DNA of 64,000 nt from Xylanimonas oleitrophica (GCF_003244315.1 NZ_QKWH01000003.1:62001-126000), one strand, 5' to 3'. Counted from the first letter of the stretch, positions 44,943 through 53,908 are shown. A program made the numbers and translations. The notes: generated from the sequence alone by a model not told the origin.

Positions 44943-47690
44943 TCAGCTCTCGCCGCCCGCGTTGCCGGAGGCGCCGGCGGTCACGTCGAGCAGGCGGTAC
45001 TTCTCGATCGCCTTGGCGACGACGTCGCCCGACACCTCGCCACGACGCGCCAGCGCCTGGAGCGTCTTGACCACCATCGACGGGCCGTCGATGAGGAAGT
45101 GCCGGCGGGCGGCGGCACGGGTGTCGGAGAACCCGAACCCGTCGGCGCCCAGCACCTCGTAGTCGCCCGGGACCCACTTGCGGATCTGGTCGGGCACCAG
45201 GTGGTCGTAGTCGCTCGTGGCGATGTACGGGCCGGAGCCCTGCGACAGGCGCTCGGTCACGAACGGCGTGCGAGCCTGCGCGGACGGGTCGACGAAGACC
45301 TCGCGCTCCGCGGCCAGCGCGTCGCGGCGCAGCTCGTTCCAGCTCGTCACCGACCACACGTCCGCCACGACGCCCCAGTCCTCCTTGAGGAGCTGCTGCG
45401 CCTCCAGCGCCCACGGCACACCGACGCCCGAGGCGAGGAGCTGGGCGCGGGGCCCGTCGCCCTCGGCCACGGAGATGCGGTGGATGCCACGCTTGATGCC
45501 CTCGACGTCCACGTCCTCCGGCTCGGCCGGCTGGACCATCGGCTCGTTGTACACCGTGAGGTAGTACATGACGTCCTGGTCGCGACCGTCGGACCCGTCG
45601 CCGTACATGCGCTCGATGCCGTCGCGCACGATGTGGCGGATCTCGTAGCCGAACGCCGGGTCGTACTGGACGATCGCCGAGTTGGTGCCCGCCAGCAGCG
45701 GCGAGTGGCCGTCGGCGTGCTGCAGGCCCTCACCCGTGAGGGTGGTGCGGCCCGCGGTGGCGCCGATGATGAAGCCGCGCGTCATCTGGTCGCCGGCAGC
45801 CCAGAACTGGTCGCCGGTCCGCTGGAAGCCGAACATCGAGTAGAAGATGTAGATCGGCACCATGGGCTCGCCGTGCGTGGCGTACGCCGTGCCCACCGCC
45901 TGGAACGCCGCCGCGGAACCGGCCTCGTTGATGCCGGTGTGCATGATCTGCCCGGCCTCGGACTCCTTGTAGCTCAGCATCAGGTCGCGGTCGACCGCGA
46001 GGTAGTGCTGGCCCTGGGTGTTGAAGATCTTCGCGCTCGGGAAGATCGAGTCCAGGCCGAACGTGCGCGCCTCGTCCGGGATGATCGGCACGATGCGCTT
46101 GCCGAACTCCTTGTCCTTGATGAGGTCCTTGAGCAGGCGCACGAACGCCATCGTCGAGGCGACCTCCTGCGTGCCCGAGCCCTTCTTGAGCAGCTCGTAG
46201 GACTTCTCGCCCGGCAGGCTCAGCGCCTTCGACTTCCCGCGCCGCTCGGGGACGAACCCGCCGAGCTGACGGCGGCGCTCCAGCATGTACGCGATCGCCT
46301 CGTCGTCGGACCCCGGGTGGAAGTACGGCGGCTGGTACGGGTCGGCGTCGATCTGCTCGTCCGTGATCGGGATGTGCAGCGAGTCGCGCAGGGCCTTGAG
46401 CTCGTCGGCCTTGAGCTTCTTCATCTGGTGCGTGGCGTTGCGGCCCGCGAAGCCGGAGCCCAGGCCGTAGCCCTTGACCGTCTGCGCGAGGATCACCGTC
46501 GGCTGGCCCGTGTGGGCGCGCGCCGCCGAGTACGCCGCGTAGATCTTGCGGTAGTCGTGGCCACCGCGCTTCATGTTCCAGATGTCCTCGTCGGTCATGT
46601 TCTCGACGAGGGCCTTGGTGCGCGGGTCGCGCCCGAAGAAGTGCTCGCGGATGAACGCGCCCGACTCGGCACGGTAGGTCTGGTAGTCGCCGTCCGGCGT
46701 GGTGTTCATCAGGTTGACCAGGGCGCGGTCCTTGTCCGCGTTGAGCAGGGCGTCCCACTCACGGCCCCAGATCACCTTGATGACGTTCCAGCCGGCGCCC
46801 TTGAACTGGGCCTCGAGCTCCTGGATGATCTTGCCGTTGCCGCGGACCGGCCCGTCGAGGCGCTGCAGGTTGCAGTTGACCACGAACGTCAGGTTGTCCA
46901 GGCCCTGGTGCGCCGCGAGCTGCAGCATGCCGCGCGACTCCGGCTCGTCCATCTCGCCGTCGCCGAGGAACGCCCAGACGTCCTGCTGGCTGGTGTCCTT
47001 GATGCCGCGGTTGTGCAGGTACTTGTTGGTCCACGCCTGGTAGATCGCCGATGCGGGGCCGAGACCCATCGAGACGGTCGGGAACTCCCAGAAGTCCTGC
47101 ATGAGGCGCGGGTGCGGGTAGGACGGCAGGCCGCCACCCGGGTGCGACTTCTCCTGGCGGAACCCGTCGAGCTGGTCGGCCGAGAGGCGACCCTCGAGGA
47201 ACGCGCGGGCGTACATGCCGGGGGAGGAGTGGCCCTGGAAGTAGACCTGGTCACCGCCACCCGGGTGGTCCTTGCCCCGGAAGAAGTGGTTCAGGCCCAC
47301 CTCGGTGAGCGTGGCCACGGAGGCGTAGGAGGAGATGTGGCCGCCGACACCCAGACCCGGGCGCTGGGCACGGGTGACCATGACGGCCGCGTTCCAGCGG
47401 ATCCAGGAGCGGTACTTGCGCTCGAGCGACTCGTCGCCCGGGAAGAAGGGCTCCTCGTGCACGCCGATCGTGTTGACGTACGGCGTCGCGAAGGACGCCG
47501 GGATGTGCACGTTGCGCTCACGGGCGCGACGCAGCAGGTTGAGCATGACGTAGCGGGCGCGAGGTCCGCCCTTGTCGTCGATCAGGCCGTCGAAGGACTC
47601 GACCCACTCCGCCGTCTCGGCGGGGTCGATGTCGGGGACCGAGCTGAGCAGACCGTTGATCAGCGGTCCGGTCTCGTCGTACGAAGCCAC
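44943..47690 (-). CDS. aceE: Pyruvate dehydrogenase E1 component, homodimeric type
   Basis: The 915-aa thiamine-diphosphate enzyme decarboxylates pyruvate in the PDH complex, giving acetyl-CoA with E2 and E3 subunits encoded elsewhere. The ThDP/Mg motif is [98 protein letters not shown] is also diagnostic, and the C-terminal domain has [12 protein letters not shown] and [14 protein letters not shown] 47690 follows GAGAGAGG; a longer in-frame reading from 47855 has no sense. It is alone, closed by a hairpin, with a 381-bp control region upstream. Confidence 0.97.
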   Translation of the reverse strand: MASYDETGPLINGLLSSVPDIDPAETAEWVESFDGLIDDKGGPRARYVMLNLLRRARERNVHIPASFATPYVNTIGVHEEPFFPGDESLERKYRSWIRWNAAVMVTRAQRPGLGVGGHISSYASVATLTEVGLNHFFRGKDHPGGGDQVYFQGHSSPGMYARAFLEGRLSADQLDGFRQEKSHPGGGLPSYPHPRLMQDFWEFPTVSMGLGPASAIYQAWTNKYLHNRGIKDTSQQDVWAFLGDGEMDEPESRGMLQLAAHQGLDNLTFVVNCNLQRLDGPVRGNGKIIQELEAQFKGAGWNVIKVIWGREWDALLNADKDRALVNLMNTTPDGDYQTYRAESGAFIREHFFGRDPRTKALVENMTDEDIWNMKRGGHDYRKIYAAYSAARAHTGQPTVILAQTVKGYGLGSGFAGRNATHQMKKLKADELKALRDSLHIPITDEQIDADPYQPPYFHPGSDDEAIAYMLERRRQLGGFVPERRGKSKALSLPGEKSYELLKKGSGTQEVASTMAFVRLLKDLIKDKEFGKRIVPIIPDEARTFGLDSIFPSAKIFNTQGQHYLAVDRDLMLSYKESEAGQIMHTGINEAGSAAAFQAVGTAYATHGEPMVPIYIFYSMFGFQRTGDQFWAAGDQMTRGFIIGATAGRTTLTGEGLQHADGHSPLLAGTNSAIVQYDPAFGYEIRHIVRDGIERMYGDGSDGRDQDVMYYLTVYNEPMVQPAEPEDVDVEGIKRGIHRISVAEGDGPRAQLLASGVGVPWALEAQQLLKEDWGVVADVWSVTSWNELRRDALAAEREVFVDPSAQARTPFVTERLSQGSGPYIATSDYDHLVPDQIRKWVPGDYEVLGADGFGFSDTRAAARRHFLIDGPSMVVKTLQALARRGEVSGDVVAKAIEKYRLLDVTAGASGNAGGES

Positions 47691-48071
47691 CAGCAACCTC
47701 TCTCTATTCCAGGAACGGCCGGTGGGTCGAGCACCGAGGAGCCGCGCCTGTCGTCGTCCCCGTGCGAGCGGTGCCGGCCGACGGTGGTCGGCGAGACCGT
47801 CCGTGGTCTGCATGCGTGGCTGCATGCCGCGTGCGCGCACAGGTGGTGATCCCACCCATTGTGTCCCCTCATCCTCCCGGGATGCACCACACCGAGGTCA
47901 AGAGAGCGTGATGTAGGTCATGCTGTTGCACGCTCAACAGCGCAGACGCCTCGGACCGGGACGCGCCACGCGCCGTCTTGCCGAGGCGGGGGCGTGTGGT
48001 GTGCACTACCTTGGCCAACAGCCGGACAGGTACCGGCGAACACTCGTCGACGGAAGGAACGGACAGACCAC
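47691..48071. other. 381-bp divergent control region between aceE and DUF3052 gene
   Basis: No convincing gene lies here. It contains an aceE promoter candidate on the minus strand (TTGAGC at 47937-47932, 16-nt spacer, TACATC at 47915-47910), a 20-bp inverted repeat over that -35, and AAGGAA at about 48053 as a weak ribosome site for the DUF3052 gene. The aceE leader would be about 215 nt. Confidence 0.5.
47922..47941. promoter_or_regulatory. Inverted repeat over the aceE -35 (operator candidate)
   Basis: GCTGTTGCACGCTCAACAGC has perfect 7-nt arms GCTGTTG/CAACAGC and a 6-nt spacer. It overlaps the candidate -35 of aceE, a repressor position. Confidence 0.5.
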
Positions 48072-48482
48072 GTGGGACAGAAGACGGATCCCCAGGCGGA
48101 TCGCCTCGGGTTCGCGCCCGGCCAGGTGGTGCAGGAGTTCGGCTGGGACGACGACGCCGACGAGGGCCTGCGAGAGGCGATCGAGGCGATCGTCGGCGGC
48201 GAGCTCGTCGACGAGGACTACGACGACGTCACCGACGCGGTGATCGTGTGGTGGCGCGCCGAGGACGGCGACCTCACCGACATGCTGGTCGACGCCCTGA
48301 CCGTGCTCGACGACGGCGGTGCGGTCTGGCTCTTCACCCGCAAGCCCGGTCGCTCGGGTCACGTGGGCCACGACGAGATCCAGGAGGCGGCCACGACGGC
48401 CGGCCTGCATGCCATGACCACGTTCGCCGTCGCGGAGGACTGGTCGGCCACGCGCCTGTCCAACCGCGGTCGCGGGCGCTGA
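48072..48482 (+). CDS. DUF3052 family protein
   Basis: A 136-aa acidic soluble protein common in actinobacteria. It has DRLGFAPGQVVQEFGWDDDADEGLREAIEAIVG, then VDEDYDDVTDAVIVWWRAEDGDLTDMLVDAL and the closing LTVLDDGGAVWLFTRKPGRSGHVGHDEIQEAATTAGL, which match DUF3052. The fold looks alpha/beta. GTG 48072 has AAGGAA about 12 nt upstream, a poor spacing. It faces away from aceE and precedes the peroxiredoxin gene by 34 nt, probably as an operon. In related genomes this family often sits next to aceE and a peroxiredoxin, but its function is unknown. Confidence 0.88.
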   Translation: MGQKTDPQADRLGFAPGQVVQEFGWDDDADEGLREAIEAIVGGELVDEDYDDVTDAVIVWWRAEDGDLTDMLVDALTVLDDGGAVWLFTRKPGRSGHVGHDEIQEAATTAGLHAMTTFAVAEDWSATRLSNRGRGR

Positions 48483-48516
48483 CGCCGCGGGTGCGCCGGT
48501 GCGGCACGATGAGCGC

Positions 48517-48972
48517 ATGACGCTGACGCCCGGCGACCCCGCGCCCGACTTCACCCTGCCCGACACGCACGGCACGCCCGTGCACCTGGCGGACCTGCGC
48601 GGCGAGAACGTGCTCGTGGTGTTCTACCCGTTCGCGTTCTCCGGCACGTGCACCGGCGAGCTCTGCGAGCTGCGGGACAACATCGAGGACTTCGAGTCCG
48701 CCGGCGTGCGCCTGCTCGCCGTCTCCACCGACGCCGTGTTCTCCCTCAAGGCGTGGCAGCAGCAGGAGGGCTTCGGGTTCGACCTGCTCAGCGACTTCTG
48801 GCCCCACGGCGAGGTGGCCCGCGCGTACGGCGTGCTCGACGAGGACAACGGGCACGCCCTGCGCGGGTCGTTCCTGATCGACGCCGACGGCGTGATCCGC
48901 TGGTCGGTGGTCAACCCGCGCGGTCAGCGACGCGACATCGAGGCATACCGGGCGGCGCTGGCGGAGATCTGA
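48517..48972 (+). CDS. Peroxiredoxin, AhpE/BCP-like
   Basis: A 151-aa thiol peroxidase. TPGDPAPDFTLPDTHGTPVHLADLRGENVLVVFYPFAFSGTCTGELCELRD holds the peroxidatic Cys (in FSGTC) and, five residues later, a second Cys (GELC) as in two-Cys BCP proteins. AVSTDAVFSLKAWQQQEGFGFDLLSDFWPHGEVARAYGV and GSFLIDADGVIRW are conserved in AhpE. It would reduce peroxides with a thioredoxin-type partner in the cytoplasm. ATG 48517 is preferred; ATG 48499 is in frame. It follows the DUF3052 gene and is followed by tRNA-Val. Confidence 0.94.
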   Translation: MTLTPGDPAPDFTLPDTHGTPVHLADLRGENVLVVFYPFAFSGTCTGELCELRDNIEDFESAGVRLLAVSTDAVFSLKAWQQQEGFGFDLLSDFWPHGEVARAYGVLDEDNGHALRGSFLIDADGVIRWSVVNPRGQRRDIEAYRAALAEI

Positions 48973-49012
48973 GGGCCGCTATCCTTGGCGGTCGCACGCG
49001 CGCCGTGCACCA

Positions 49013-49085
49013 GGGCCTGTAGCTCAGCTGGTAGAGCGCCACGCTTACACCGTGGATGTCGTCGGTTCGAACCCGGCCGGGCCCA
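49013..49085 (+). tRNA. tRNA-Val (anticodon UAC)
   Basis: A 73-nt cloverleaf: acceptor GGGCCTG/CGGGCCC with one G-U pair, D-arm TAGCTCAGCTGGTAGAGC, anticodon loop CTTACAC (UAC), T-loop TTCGAAC, discriminator A. CCA is not encoded. Confidence 0.96.
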
Positions 49086-49248
49086 CCCAGGTGTCTTGCG
49101 GGAACACGCGACATCAGCAGATGTGGTGCGTTCCCGTTCTGCTTCCTCGCCTTCGTCGCGGCCCGCGTGCGCTTCGACCCTTCCTCACGGCCGTCCCCCG
49201 CACGTCGCTGGCGCTCTGTCGCGCAGCAGATGTTCGACGCTCCTGACG

Positions 49249-49254
49249 TATGGT
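49249..49254 (+). promoter_or_regulatory. -10 hexamer for the small membrane gene at 49262
   Basis: TATGGT is 7 nt before GTG 49262. It supports that start over the ATG at 49250, which lies inside the hexamer. Confidence 0.5.
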
Positions 49255-49261
49255 CTGCCTC

Positions 49262-49507
49262 GTGACCAGCTCCCGCACGGCGCGTCGTATGTGGATGATC
49301 CTGACGGGTCTTGGCGGCCTTCTGCTGCTGGTCGCAGCCGCAGCCGCGGTGCTTGAGGGATACGCCTCAGACGCGGAACAGCGCACGGGCGACCCCACCT
49401 CTGCGATCGTCCTCGCCGCCGTCGGCGTCGTCGCGGGGGTGGTGGGCGTCATCGGCTCGGCGATGCGGCCTGGTCGCACCCCCGAAGCGCCTGTCCGAGA
49501 AGACTGA
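49262..49507 (+). CDS. Small two-helix membrane protein
   Basis: An 81-aa product: a basic start (MTSSRTARRM), helix WMILTGLGGLLLLVAAAAAVL, a polar loop EGYASDAEQRTGDPT, helix AIVLAAVGVVAGVVGVIG and a polar tail. GTG 49262 is chosen from the -10 hexamer 7 nt upstream; no ribosome site exists. It stands between tRNA-Val and a convergent XRE-family gene. Codon use fits the neighbourhood. I do not recognise a family. Confidence 0.6.
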   Translation: MTSSRTARRMWMILTGLGGLLLLVAAAAAVLEGYASDAEQRTGDPTSAIVLAAVGVVAGVVGVIGSAMRPGRTPEAPVRED

Positions 49508-49548
49508 CCGCCCCGCTGCTTCCGTCCCACCAGCCGTCGCCGTTCTCC

Positions 49549-50379
49549 TCAGGGCTCGGCGGGCGAGCCGGCCAGCGACGCGAGGAGAGCCAGCTTCTCG
49601 GCGCTGTCGCTGCCGGCGTCCGCGTAGTAGAGCACCAGGATGACGCCGTCGACGGGGAGCTTGTCCCGGTGCAGACGCAGCTCGCCGACCACGGGGTGCA
49701 CCATGGTCGTGGTGCCGCCTTCGAGCACCCGGACGTCGTGGCGTGCCCAGAGCTCCCGGAAGCGTCCGCTGGCGAGCGACAGCTCACCGACCAGCTCGAC
49801 GACGCGCGGGTCGTCGGCGTGAGCGCCTGCCTGCTCTCGGAACGCGGCGACGAACCCGGCGGCGGAGGCCGTCCAGTCCTTCTGGAACGCCTGCTCCTCC
49901 GGGTCGAGCAGCAGGGACCGCAGCCGGTTCTGCCCTGGCCGCAGGCGCGGGGAGAGCGCGGTGGCGAGGTCGTTGGCCGCGAGGACGTCGAAGGCGCGCC
50001 CCTCGACGAAGGCGGGTACCCCCACGGCGTCCAGCAGGTGGTGCAGCCGTGGGGGCACCCGCTCCGGGGGCGTGTGCCGACGTCGAGGCCGGGGACGTGG
50101 CTCGGCGAGGTCGTGCAGGTAGCGGCGCTCGGTCTCGTCGAGCCGGAGGACCCGGGCGAGCGCGTCGAGCACCTGGGACGAGGGGTGGGTGTCCCGGCCG
50201 CGCTCGAGGCGCAGGTAGTAGTCGCTGCTGATGCCCGCCAGCATCGCGACCTCCTCGCGGCGCAGGCCGGGCACGCGGCGCACCCCGCCGCCGGGGATGC
50301 CGGCCTGCTCGGGCGTGACGAGGCCGCGGCGGGCCTTGAGATAGGCGCCGAGCCGGTTCGTCCGTGCGTCGTCGGCCAT
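49549..50379 (-). CDS. XRE-family regulator with MmyB-like ligand domain
   Basis: A 276-aa transcription factor. Residues about 8-75 hold a Cro/C1-type helix-turn-helix (LGAYLKARRGLVTPEQAG; VPGLRREEVAMLAGISSDYYLRLERGRD). The rest (VPAFVEGRAFDVLAANDLATAL; RSLLLDPEEQAFQKDW; LVGELSLASGRFRELWARHDVR) matches the MmyB-like ligand-binding domain. Such regulators usually control an adjacent oxidoreductase, and here an SDR gene lies 9 nt upstream on the same strand. The ATG 50379 has TAACGT 6 nt before it, overlapping the SDR stop codon, so the regulator can be made from a separate leaderless mRNA. Confidence 0.92.
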   Translation of the reverse strand: MADDARTNRLGAYLKARRGLVTPEQAGIPGGGVRRVPGLRREEVAMLAGISSDYYLRLERGRDTHPSSQVLDALARVLRLDETERRYLHDLAEPRPRPRRRHTPPERVPPRLHHLLDAVGVPAFVEGRAFDVLAANDLATALSPRLRPGQNRLRSLLLDPEEQAFQKDWTASAAGFVAAFREQAGAHADDPRVVELVGELSLASGRFRELWARHDVRVLEGGTTTMVHPVVGELRLHRDKLPVDGVILVLYYADAGSDSAEKLALLASLAGSPAEP

Positions 50380-50385
50380 CGCTGA

Positions 50386-50391
50386 ACGTTA
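50386..50391 (-). promoter_or_regulatory. -10 hexamer for the XRE regulator overlapping the SDR stop codon
   Basis: TAACGT on the minus strand is 6 nt before ATG 50379, and its first three bases are the TAA stop of the SDR gene. Confidence 0.5.
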
Positions 50392-51150
50392 GCGCCGGGT
50401 GCGGCCGGGCAGCGCGGCCAGGCCCTGCGAGCGCTGTGCCACGAGCTCGTCGTAGGTGCCGTCCCGCTCGGCCCACCGGTGCATGAGGACGCCCTGCACG
50501 AGGAGCTCCCGGGGCGTGGGCTCCTGGGCGAGCAGGTCCATGACCTCCGCCCCGAACGCGTCCAGGGGCAGGGCGTGCGGGTTGCTGCTCCCGAGCCACG
50601 TGGCGACGGCCGGCGGGACAAGCTCGGTGACGTCGACGCCGGTGCCGGCGAGCTGTGCGCGCAGCGCCTCACTGTAGGCGTGGACCGCGGCCTTGGACGC
50701 GCCGTAGGTGGGCATGGGCGGGTAGGGGAGGAACCCGATCCCGGAGCTGACGGTCACGATCGTGCCCTCGCCCCGGGCGAGCAGGTGCGGGGTGAAGGCG
50801 TCGATGACGCGGATGGTGCCGAGCAGGTTGACGTCGACGATGGCCTGGGCGGTGGCGAAGTGGCCCGGGTCCCACAGGTCTTCCTGCGCGCCCGTGCCTG
50901 CCATCGTGACGAGGGTGTCGATGCCGGGGTGTGCTCGCAGCGCGTCGTCGCGGGCGCGGGTCACCGAGGCGCTGTCGGTGACGTCGATCTCGACGGTGCC
51001 GAACCCTTCCTCGGCGAGCTGCGCCAGCACGTCGGTGCTGCGGCCGCCGACGACCACCGTGCTGCCTGCTGCACGGAACCGGCGGGCGAGCTCGAGGCCG
51101 ATGCCGGCGGTGCCGCCGACGATGATCACGGAACGAGAGGTGATGTCCAT
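50389..51150 (-). CDS. Short-chain dehydrogenase/reductase (SDR)
   Basis: A 253-aa classical SDR oxidoreductase using NAD(P). The cofactor motif is GGTAGIGLELA near residue 12, NAG is replaced by MAGTG, the Ser is in VTVSSGIGF, and the catalytic YxxxK is YGASKAAVHAY near residue 150. VGGRS after the second strand suggests NADP preference. It is encoded with the XRE/MmyB regulator, an arrangement seen often in actinobacteria, where the regulator represses the SDR gene. TAGCGT is 7 nt before ATG 51150, a leaderless start. The substrate is unknown. Confidence 0.92.
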   Translation of the reverse strand: MDITSRSVIIVGGTAGIGLELARRFRAAGSTVVVGGRSTDVLAQLAEEGFGTVEIDVTDSASVTRARDDALRAHPGIDTLVTMAGTGAQEDLWDPGHFATAQAIVDVNLLGTIRVIDAFTPHLLARGEGTIVTVSSGIGFLPYPPMPTYGASKAAVHAYSEALRAQLAGTGVDVTELVPPAVATWLGSSNPHALPLDAFGAEVMDLLAQEPTPRELLVQGVLMHRWAERDGTYDELVAQRSQGLAALPGRTRR

Positions 51151-51157
51151 GTCACCG

Positions 51158-51163
51158 ACGCTA
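51158..51163 (-). promoter_or_regulatory. -10 hexamer for the SDR gene (leaderless type)
   Basis: TAGCGT on the minus strand is 7 nt before ATG 51150. Confidence 0.5.
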
Positions 51164-51216
51164 GGGCGCTCGGCCGCCGGGACAGGAGGCCCTGTCAGGA
51201 CCCTGTCACGGCTCGC

Positions 51217-51477
51217 TCACGCGGTCGTCGTGCCGGGCCGCGGCCGCCGGGCGGCGAGGGCGAGGGCGGTGACGAACGTGGCGAGGCCCAGCAGGGTCAC
51301 GACGACGGCCGCGCTCATCGCGGCGGCGTCGGCGGGCAGCATCGGGCAGGCCGCGGGGACGTCGTCGTCCGGGCAGGTGCGCCAGGGCTGGAACAGGTAG
51401 ACGACCGTGACCACGGCACCGACGGCGGCGGTGAGCGCTCCGGTGCGTGCCGCGACCTGTGCGCGTCGGGGTGCCAT
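51217..51477 (-). CDS. Small membrane protein
   Basis: An 86-aa product: basic start (MAPRRAQVAARTG), helix ALTAAVGAVVTVVYLFQ, a loop with two Cys (PWRTCPDDDVPAACP) that may face the outside, and helix AMSAAVVVTLLGLATFVTALALA with a basic tail. ATG 51477 is supported by TAGCGT 7 nt upstream. The two loop Cys could form a disulphide if the loop is extracytoplasmic. I do not recognise the family. It is between the SDR and GNAT genes on the same strand. Confidence 0.6.
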   Translation of the reverse strand: MAPRRAQVAARTGALTAAVGAVVTVVYLFQPWRTCPDDDVPAACPMLPADAAAMSAAVVVTLLGLATFVTALALAARRPRPGTTTA

Positions 51478-51484
51478 GGTGCTG

Positions 51485-51490
51485 ACGCTA
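51485..51490 (-). promoter_or_regulatory. -10 hexamer for the small membrane gene at 51477
   Basis: TAGCGT on the minus strand is 7 nt before ATG 51477. Confidence 0.45.
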
Positions 51491-51553
51491 GCCGACCGTG
51501 GTGCGTGCATCGTGCGCGTCGCCAGGAGCGTTCCCGCCTCGCGCGCCGGGAGG

Positions 51554-52126
51554 TCAGCGCCGGGCGATCCGTCCCAGCAGCTCCGGGTCGAGCGGCCGGT
51601 CGGCGTAGACGAGCCGCACCGCGTCGGGGTCGGGGTTGCCGACGTCGGGTCCCCGCCACACCGGGGAGAGGCCGAGGCGCTCCGCCGTGGCGCGCGAGGC
51701 GGCGTTGTGCTCCAGCAGGTAGGCGATGACGGGCAGCTCGGGGCGCAGGGCCGCGGCGGCCGTGTGGCCGGCGCGCGCGACGGCGGTCGCGAACCCGTTG
51801 CCCTGCTGGTCCGGGTGCACCCGGTAGTACGTGTTCCACGCCTGCCCGTCCAGCACGAGCCGCACGCCACCCACGCCGACCAGGGTGCCGTCGTCGAGGC
51901 GGCGAGCGGTCCAGTAGCCGATGCCGTGGCGCTCCCAGTCCTCCTGGTACGCGGCGATGTCACGGGCTGTCCGTTCCCGGTCGAGGTGCCGGCCGGAGGG
52001 CAGGTGGGTCCACACCCGGGGGTCGGCGTGCAGGGCGAAGAGCTCGTCGAGGTCGGAGGGTGAGACCGGCGTGAGGCGGAGCCGGTCGGTGGTGACCTCG
52101 CGCAGGTCGCGGCGGGCGTCGTTCAC
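51554..52126 (-). CDS. GNAT-family N-acetyltransferase (RimJ/RimL-like)
   Basis: A 190-aa acetyl-CoA-dependent transferase. TTDRLRLTPVSPSDLDELFALHADP begins the fold, YWTARRLDDGTLVGVGGVRL follows, YRVHPDQQGNGFATAVARAG gives the acetyl-CoA pyrophosphate loop (Q-x-x-G-x-G/A) and LEHNAASRATAERLGL is the usual RimJ/RimL end motif. The start is GTG 52126 with TACGAT 8 nt before it. The acceptor could be a ribosomal protein N-terminus or a small amine. It lies back to back with the exonuclease/polymerase gene on the other strand. Confidence 0.9.
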   Translation of the reverse strand: MNDARRDLREVTTDRLRLTPVSPSDLDELFALHADPRVWTHLPSGRHLDRERTARDIAAYQEDWERHGIGYWTARRLDDGTLVGVGGVRLVLDGQAWNTYYRVHPDQQGNGFATAVARAGHTAAAALRPELPVIAYLLEHNAASRATAERLGLSPVWRGPDVGNPDPDAVRLVYADRPLDPELLGRIARR

Positions 52127-52134
52127 GCGGCCCG

Positions 52135-52140
52135 ATCGTA
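52135..52140 (-). promoter_or_regulatory. -10 hexamer for the GNAT gene
   Basis: TACGAT on the minus strand is 8 nt before GTG 52126. Confidence 0.4.
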
Positions 52141-52240
52141 GGTGCCGCCTCCGTCAGCGTCGCGCCCTGATGCCTGGTGCTGGGGGCGTGCTGGCGAGGC
52201 GCGCCCTGGCCTGTCGGTCCCAGCGGGGAGGATGGGGGGC

Positions 52241-53908
52241 GTGCACGTCGTCCTCACCGGCCCCGCAGCGGAGCTGCCTGCCGTCGTCCGCGAGGGCGAG
52301 GCGGCCCCCGAGCCTCCGCGCTGGACGTGGGACGACACGAACCGCTGGTACCCGGACCTGCTGGCCGACGGCGTGCGCGTGGAGCGCGCGCACGACCTGC
52401 GCCTGGCGCGGGTGATCCTGCGGCGGTCACCGCTCGCGGCCGCCACCCCCTTCGCCAGCACGGCGCCGGACGGCTGGGACGGCCTGGAGCCTGCACCCGC
52501 CAGCCGCGCAGGTGCCGGGGGTACCCCTGCGCCCGACGCCCTCTTCGACCTCGGCGCCCTCGCCGCCCCGAGCCGCCGTGGCGGCTCCGACGCGGCCGCC
52601 CTCGACCCGGCCTCCGAGCTCGCGGCCCAGACGGCGGCCGTCGAGGCGAGCACGGACCCCGGCCGTCTCCGCTTCCTCCTCGCCGCCGAGTCCGCAGGCG
52701 CCCTGGTGGCCGCCGAGATGCACCACGCCGGCCTGCCCTGGCGTGCGGACGTGCACGACGCGATCCTCACCGAGCGGCTGGGCCCGCGCCCGCCCGAGGG
52801 CCGCCGACCCGAGAGGCTGGAGGCGCTCGCGGTCACGATCCGTGACGCGCTCGACGCCCCGCCCACCCTCAACCCGGACTCCCACCCCGACCTGCTCAAG
52901 GCCATGCAGTACGCGGGCGTCGGGGCCAGCAGCCTGCGCAAGTGGGAGCTCGAGACCATCGATCACCCGGTGATCGCGCCGCTGCTGGAGTACAAGAAGC
53001 TGGTGCGACTGGCGACGGCGAACGGCTGGCACTGGCTCGACACGTGGGTGCGTGACGGCCGGTTCCGCACCGAGTACCTGGTGGGCGGGGTGGTGACGGG
53101 CCGCTGGTCCAGCGTGGGCGGGGGAGCGCTGCAGCTGCCCAAGGACGTGCGCGGCGCTGTCGTCGCGGACCCGGGGTGGGCTCTCGTGGTCGCCGACGTC
53201 GCGCAGCTGGAGCCGCGCGTGCTCGCGGCGATGAGCCGCGACGAGGCGATGGCGGCCGCCGGCCGCGATGGTGACATGTACGCGGGCATCGTGTCCTCCG
53301 GCGTCGTCGCCACCCGTGAGCTGGCCAAGCTCGGGATGCTCGGGGCCATGTACGGCGGCACCACCGGGGCGAGCGCCCAGGTGCTGCCGAGCCTGGGGCG
53401 GGCGTTCCCGCGCGCCATCGCGCTGGTCGAGGACGCCGCGCGGGCCGGTGAGCGCGGCGAGGTGGTCTCCACGTGGTTGGGTCGCGGGTCGCCGGCGCCC
53501 GGCGAGTCGTGGGAGCGGGCGCAGGCCGGGGCGTACGAGTCAGACGACGGTGGTGGCGCCCGGTCCTACACGCGTTCCTGGGGCCGGTTCACGCGCAACT
53601 TCGTGGTGCAGGGCACCGCTGCCGAGTGGGCGCTGGCATGGTTGGCGTCGGTGCGCCGTCGGCTGTGGGCGCTCGGGGAGACCGGTGCCACGGCGGGTGC
53701 TGCGCCAGAACCGTTCGCCCGCCGACCCCACCTGGTCTTCTTCCTCCACGACGAGGTGGTGGTGCACGCCCCGGTGGGCATGGCCGAGGCGGTCGAGCGT
53801 GAGCTGCGTGAGGCGGCTGCGGAGGCCGGGCGGCTGCTCTTCGGGCAGTTCCCTGTCGAGTTCCCGCTCACGGTCGCCCAGGTGCAGAGCTACGCCGACG
53901 CCAAGTAG
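52241..53908 (+). CDS. Stand-alone bifunctional 3'-5' exonuclease / DNA polymerase I-like protein
   Basis: A 555-aa family A polymerase without the 5' nuclease domain of PolA. The first 180 residues are a divergent 3'-5' exonuclease-like region. The polymerase part shows NPDSHPDLLKAMQYAG, motif A VVADVAQLEPRVLAAMSRDEAM, motif B region TRELAKLGMLGAMYGGTTG and motif C VFFLHDEVVVHAP with HDE. The catalytic acids of motifs A and C are there, so it may be active; motif B is altered from the RxxxKxxxFGxxYG form. GTG 52241 has GGGGAGG about 8 nt upstream; ATG 52232 is the alternative. This family is known in actinobacteria, and its role is unclear, perhaps in repair. Confidence 0.9.
   Translation: MHVVLTGPAAELPAVVREGEAAPEPPRWTWDDTNRWYPDLLADGVRVERAHDLRLARVILRRSPLAAATPFASTAPDGWDGLEPAPASRAGAGGTPAPDALFDLGALAAPSRRGGSDAAALDPASELAAQTAAVEASTDPGRLRFLLAAESAGALVAAEMHHAGLPWRADVHDAILTERLGPRPPEGRRPERLEALAVTIRDALDAPPTLNPDSHPDLLKAMQYAGVGASSLRKWELETIDHPVIAPLLEYKKLVRLATANGWHWLDTWVRDGRFRTEYLVGGVVTGRWSSVGGGALQLPKDVRGAVVADPGWALVVADVAQLEPRVLAAMSRDEAMAAAGRDGDMYAGIVSSGVVATRELAKLGMLGAMYGGTTGASAQVLPSLGRAFPRAIALVEDAARAGERGEVVSTWLGRGSPAPGESWERAQAGAYESDDGGGARSYTRSWGRFTRNFVVQGTAAEWALAWLASVRRRLWALGETGATAGAAPEPFARRPHLVFFLHDEVVVHAPVGMAEAVERELREAAAEAGRLLFGQFPVEFPLTVAQVQSYADAK

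Noticed and set aside
47859-48243. Extra genes in the aceE/DUF3052 intergenic region
   Set aside because: Open frames there have no ribosome site and composition shifts at the DUF3052 start; the upstream part has promoter-like features.
49013-49085. tRNA-Val as an integration site
   Set aside because: No integrase, no second copy of the tRNA 3' end and no shift in base composition downstream.
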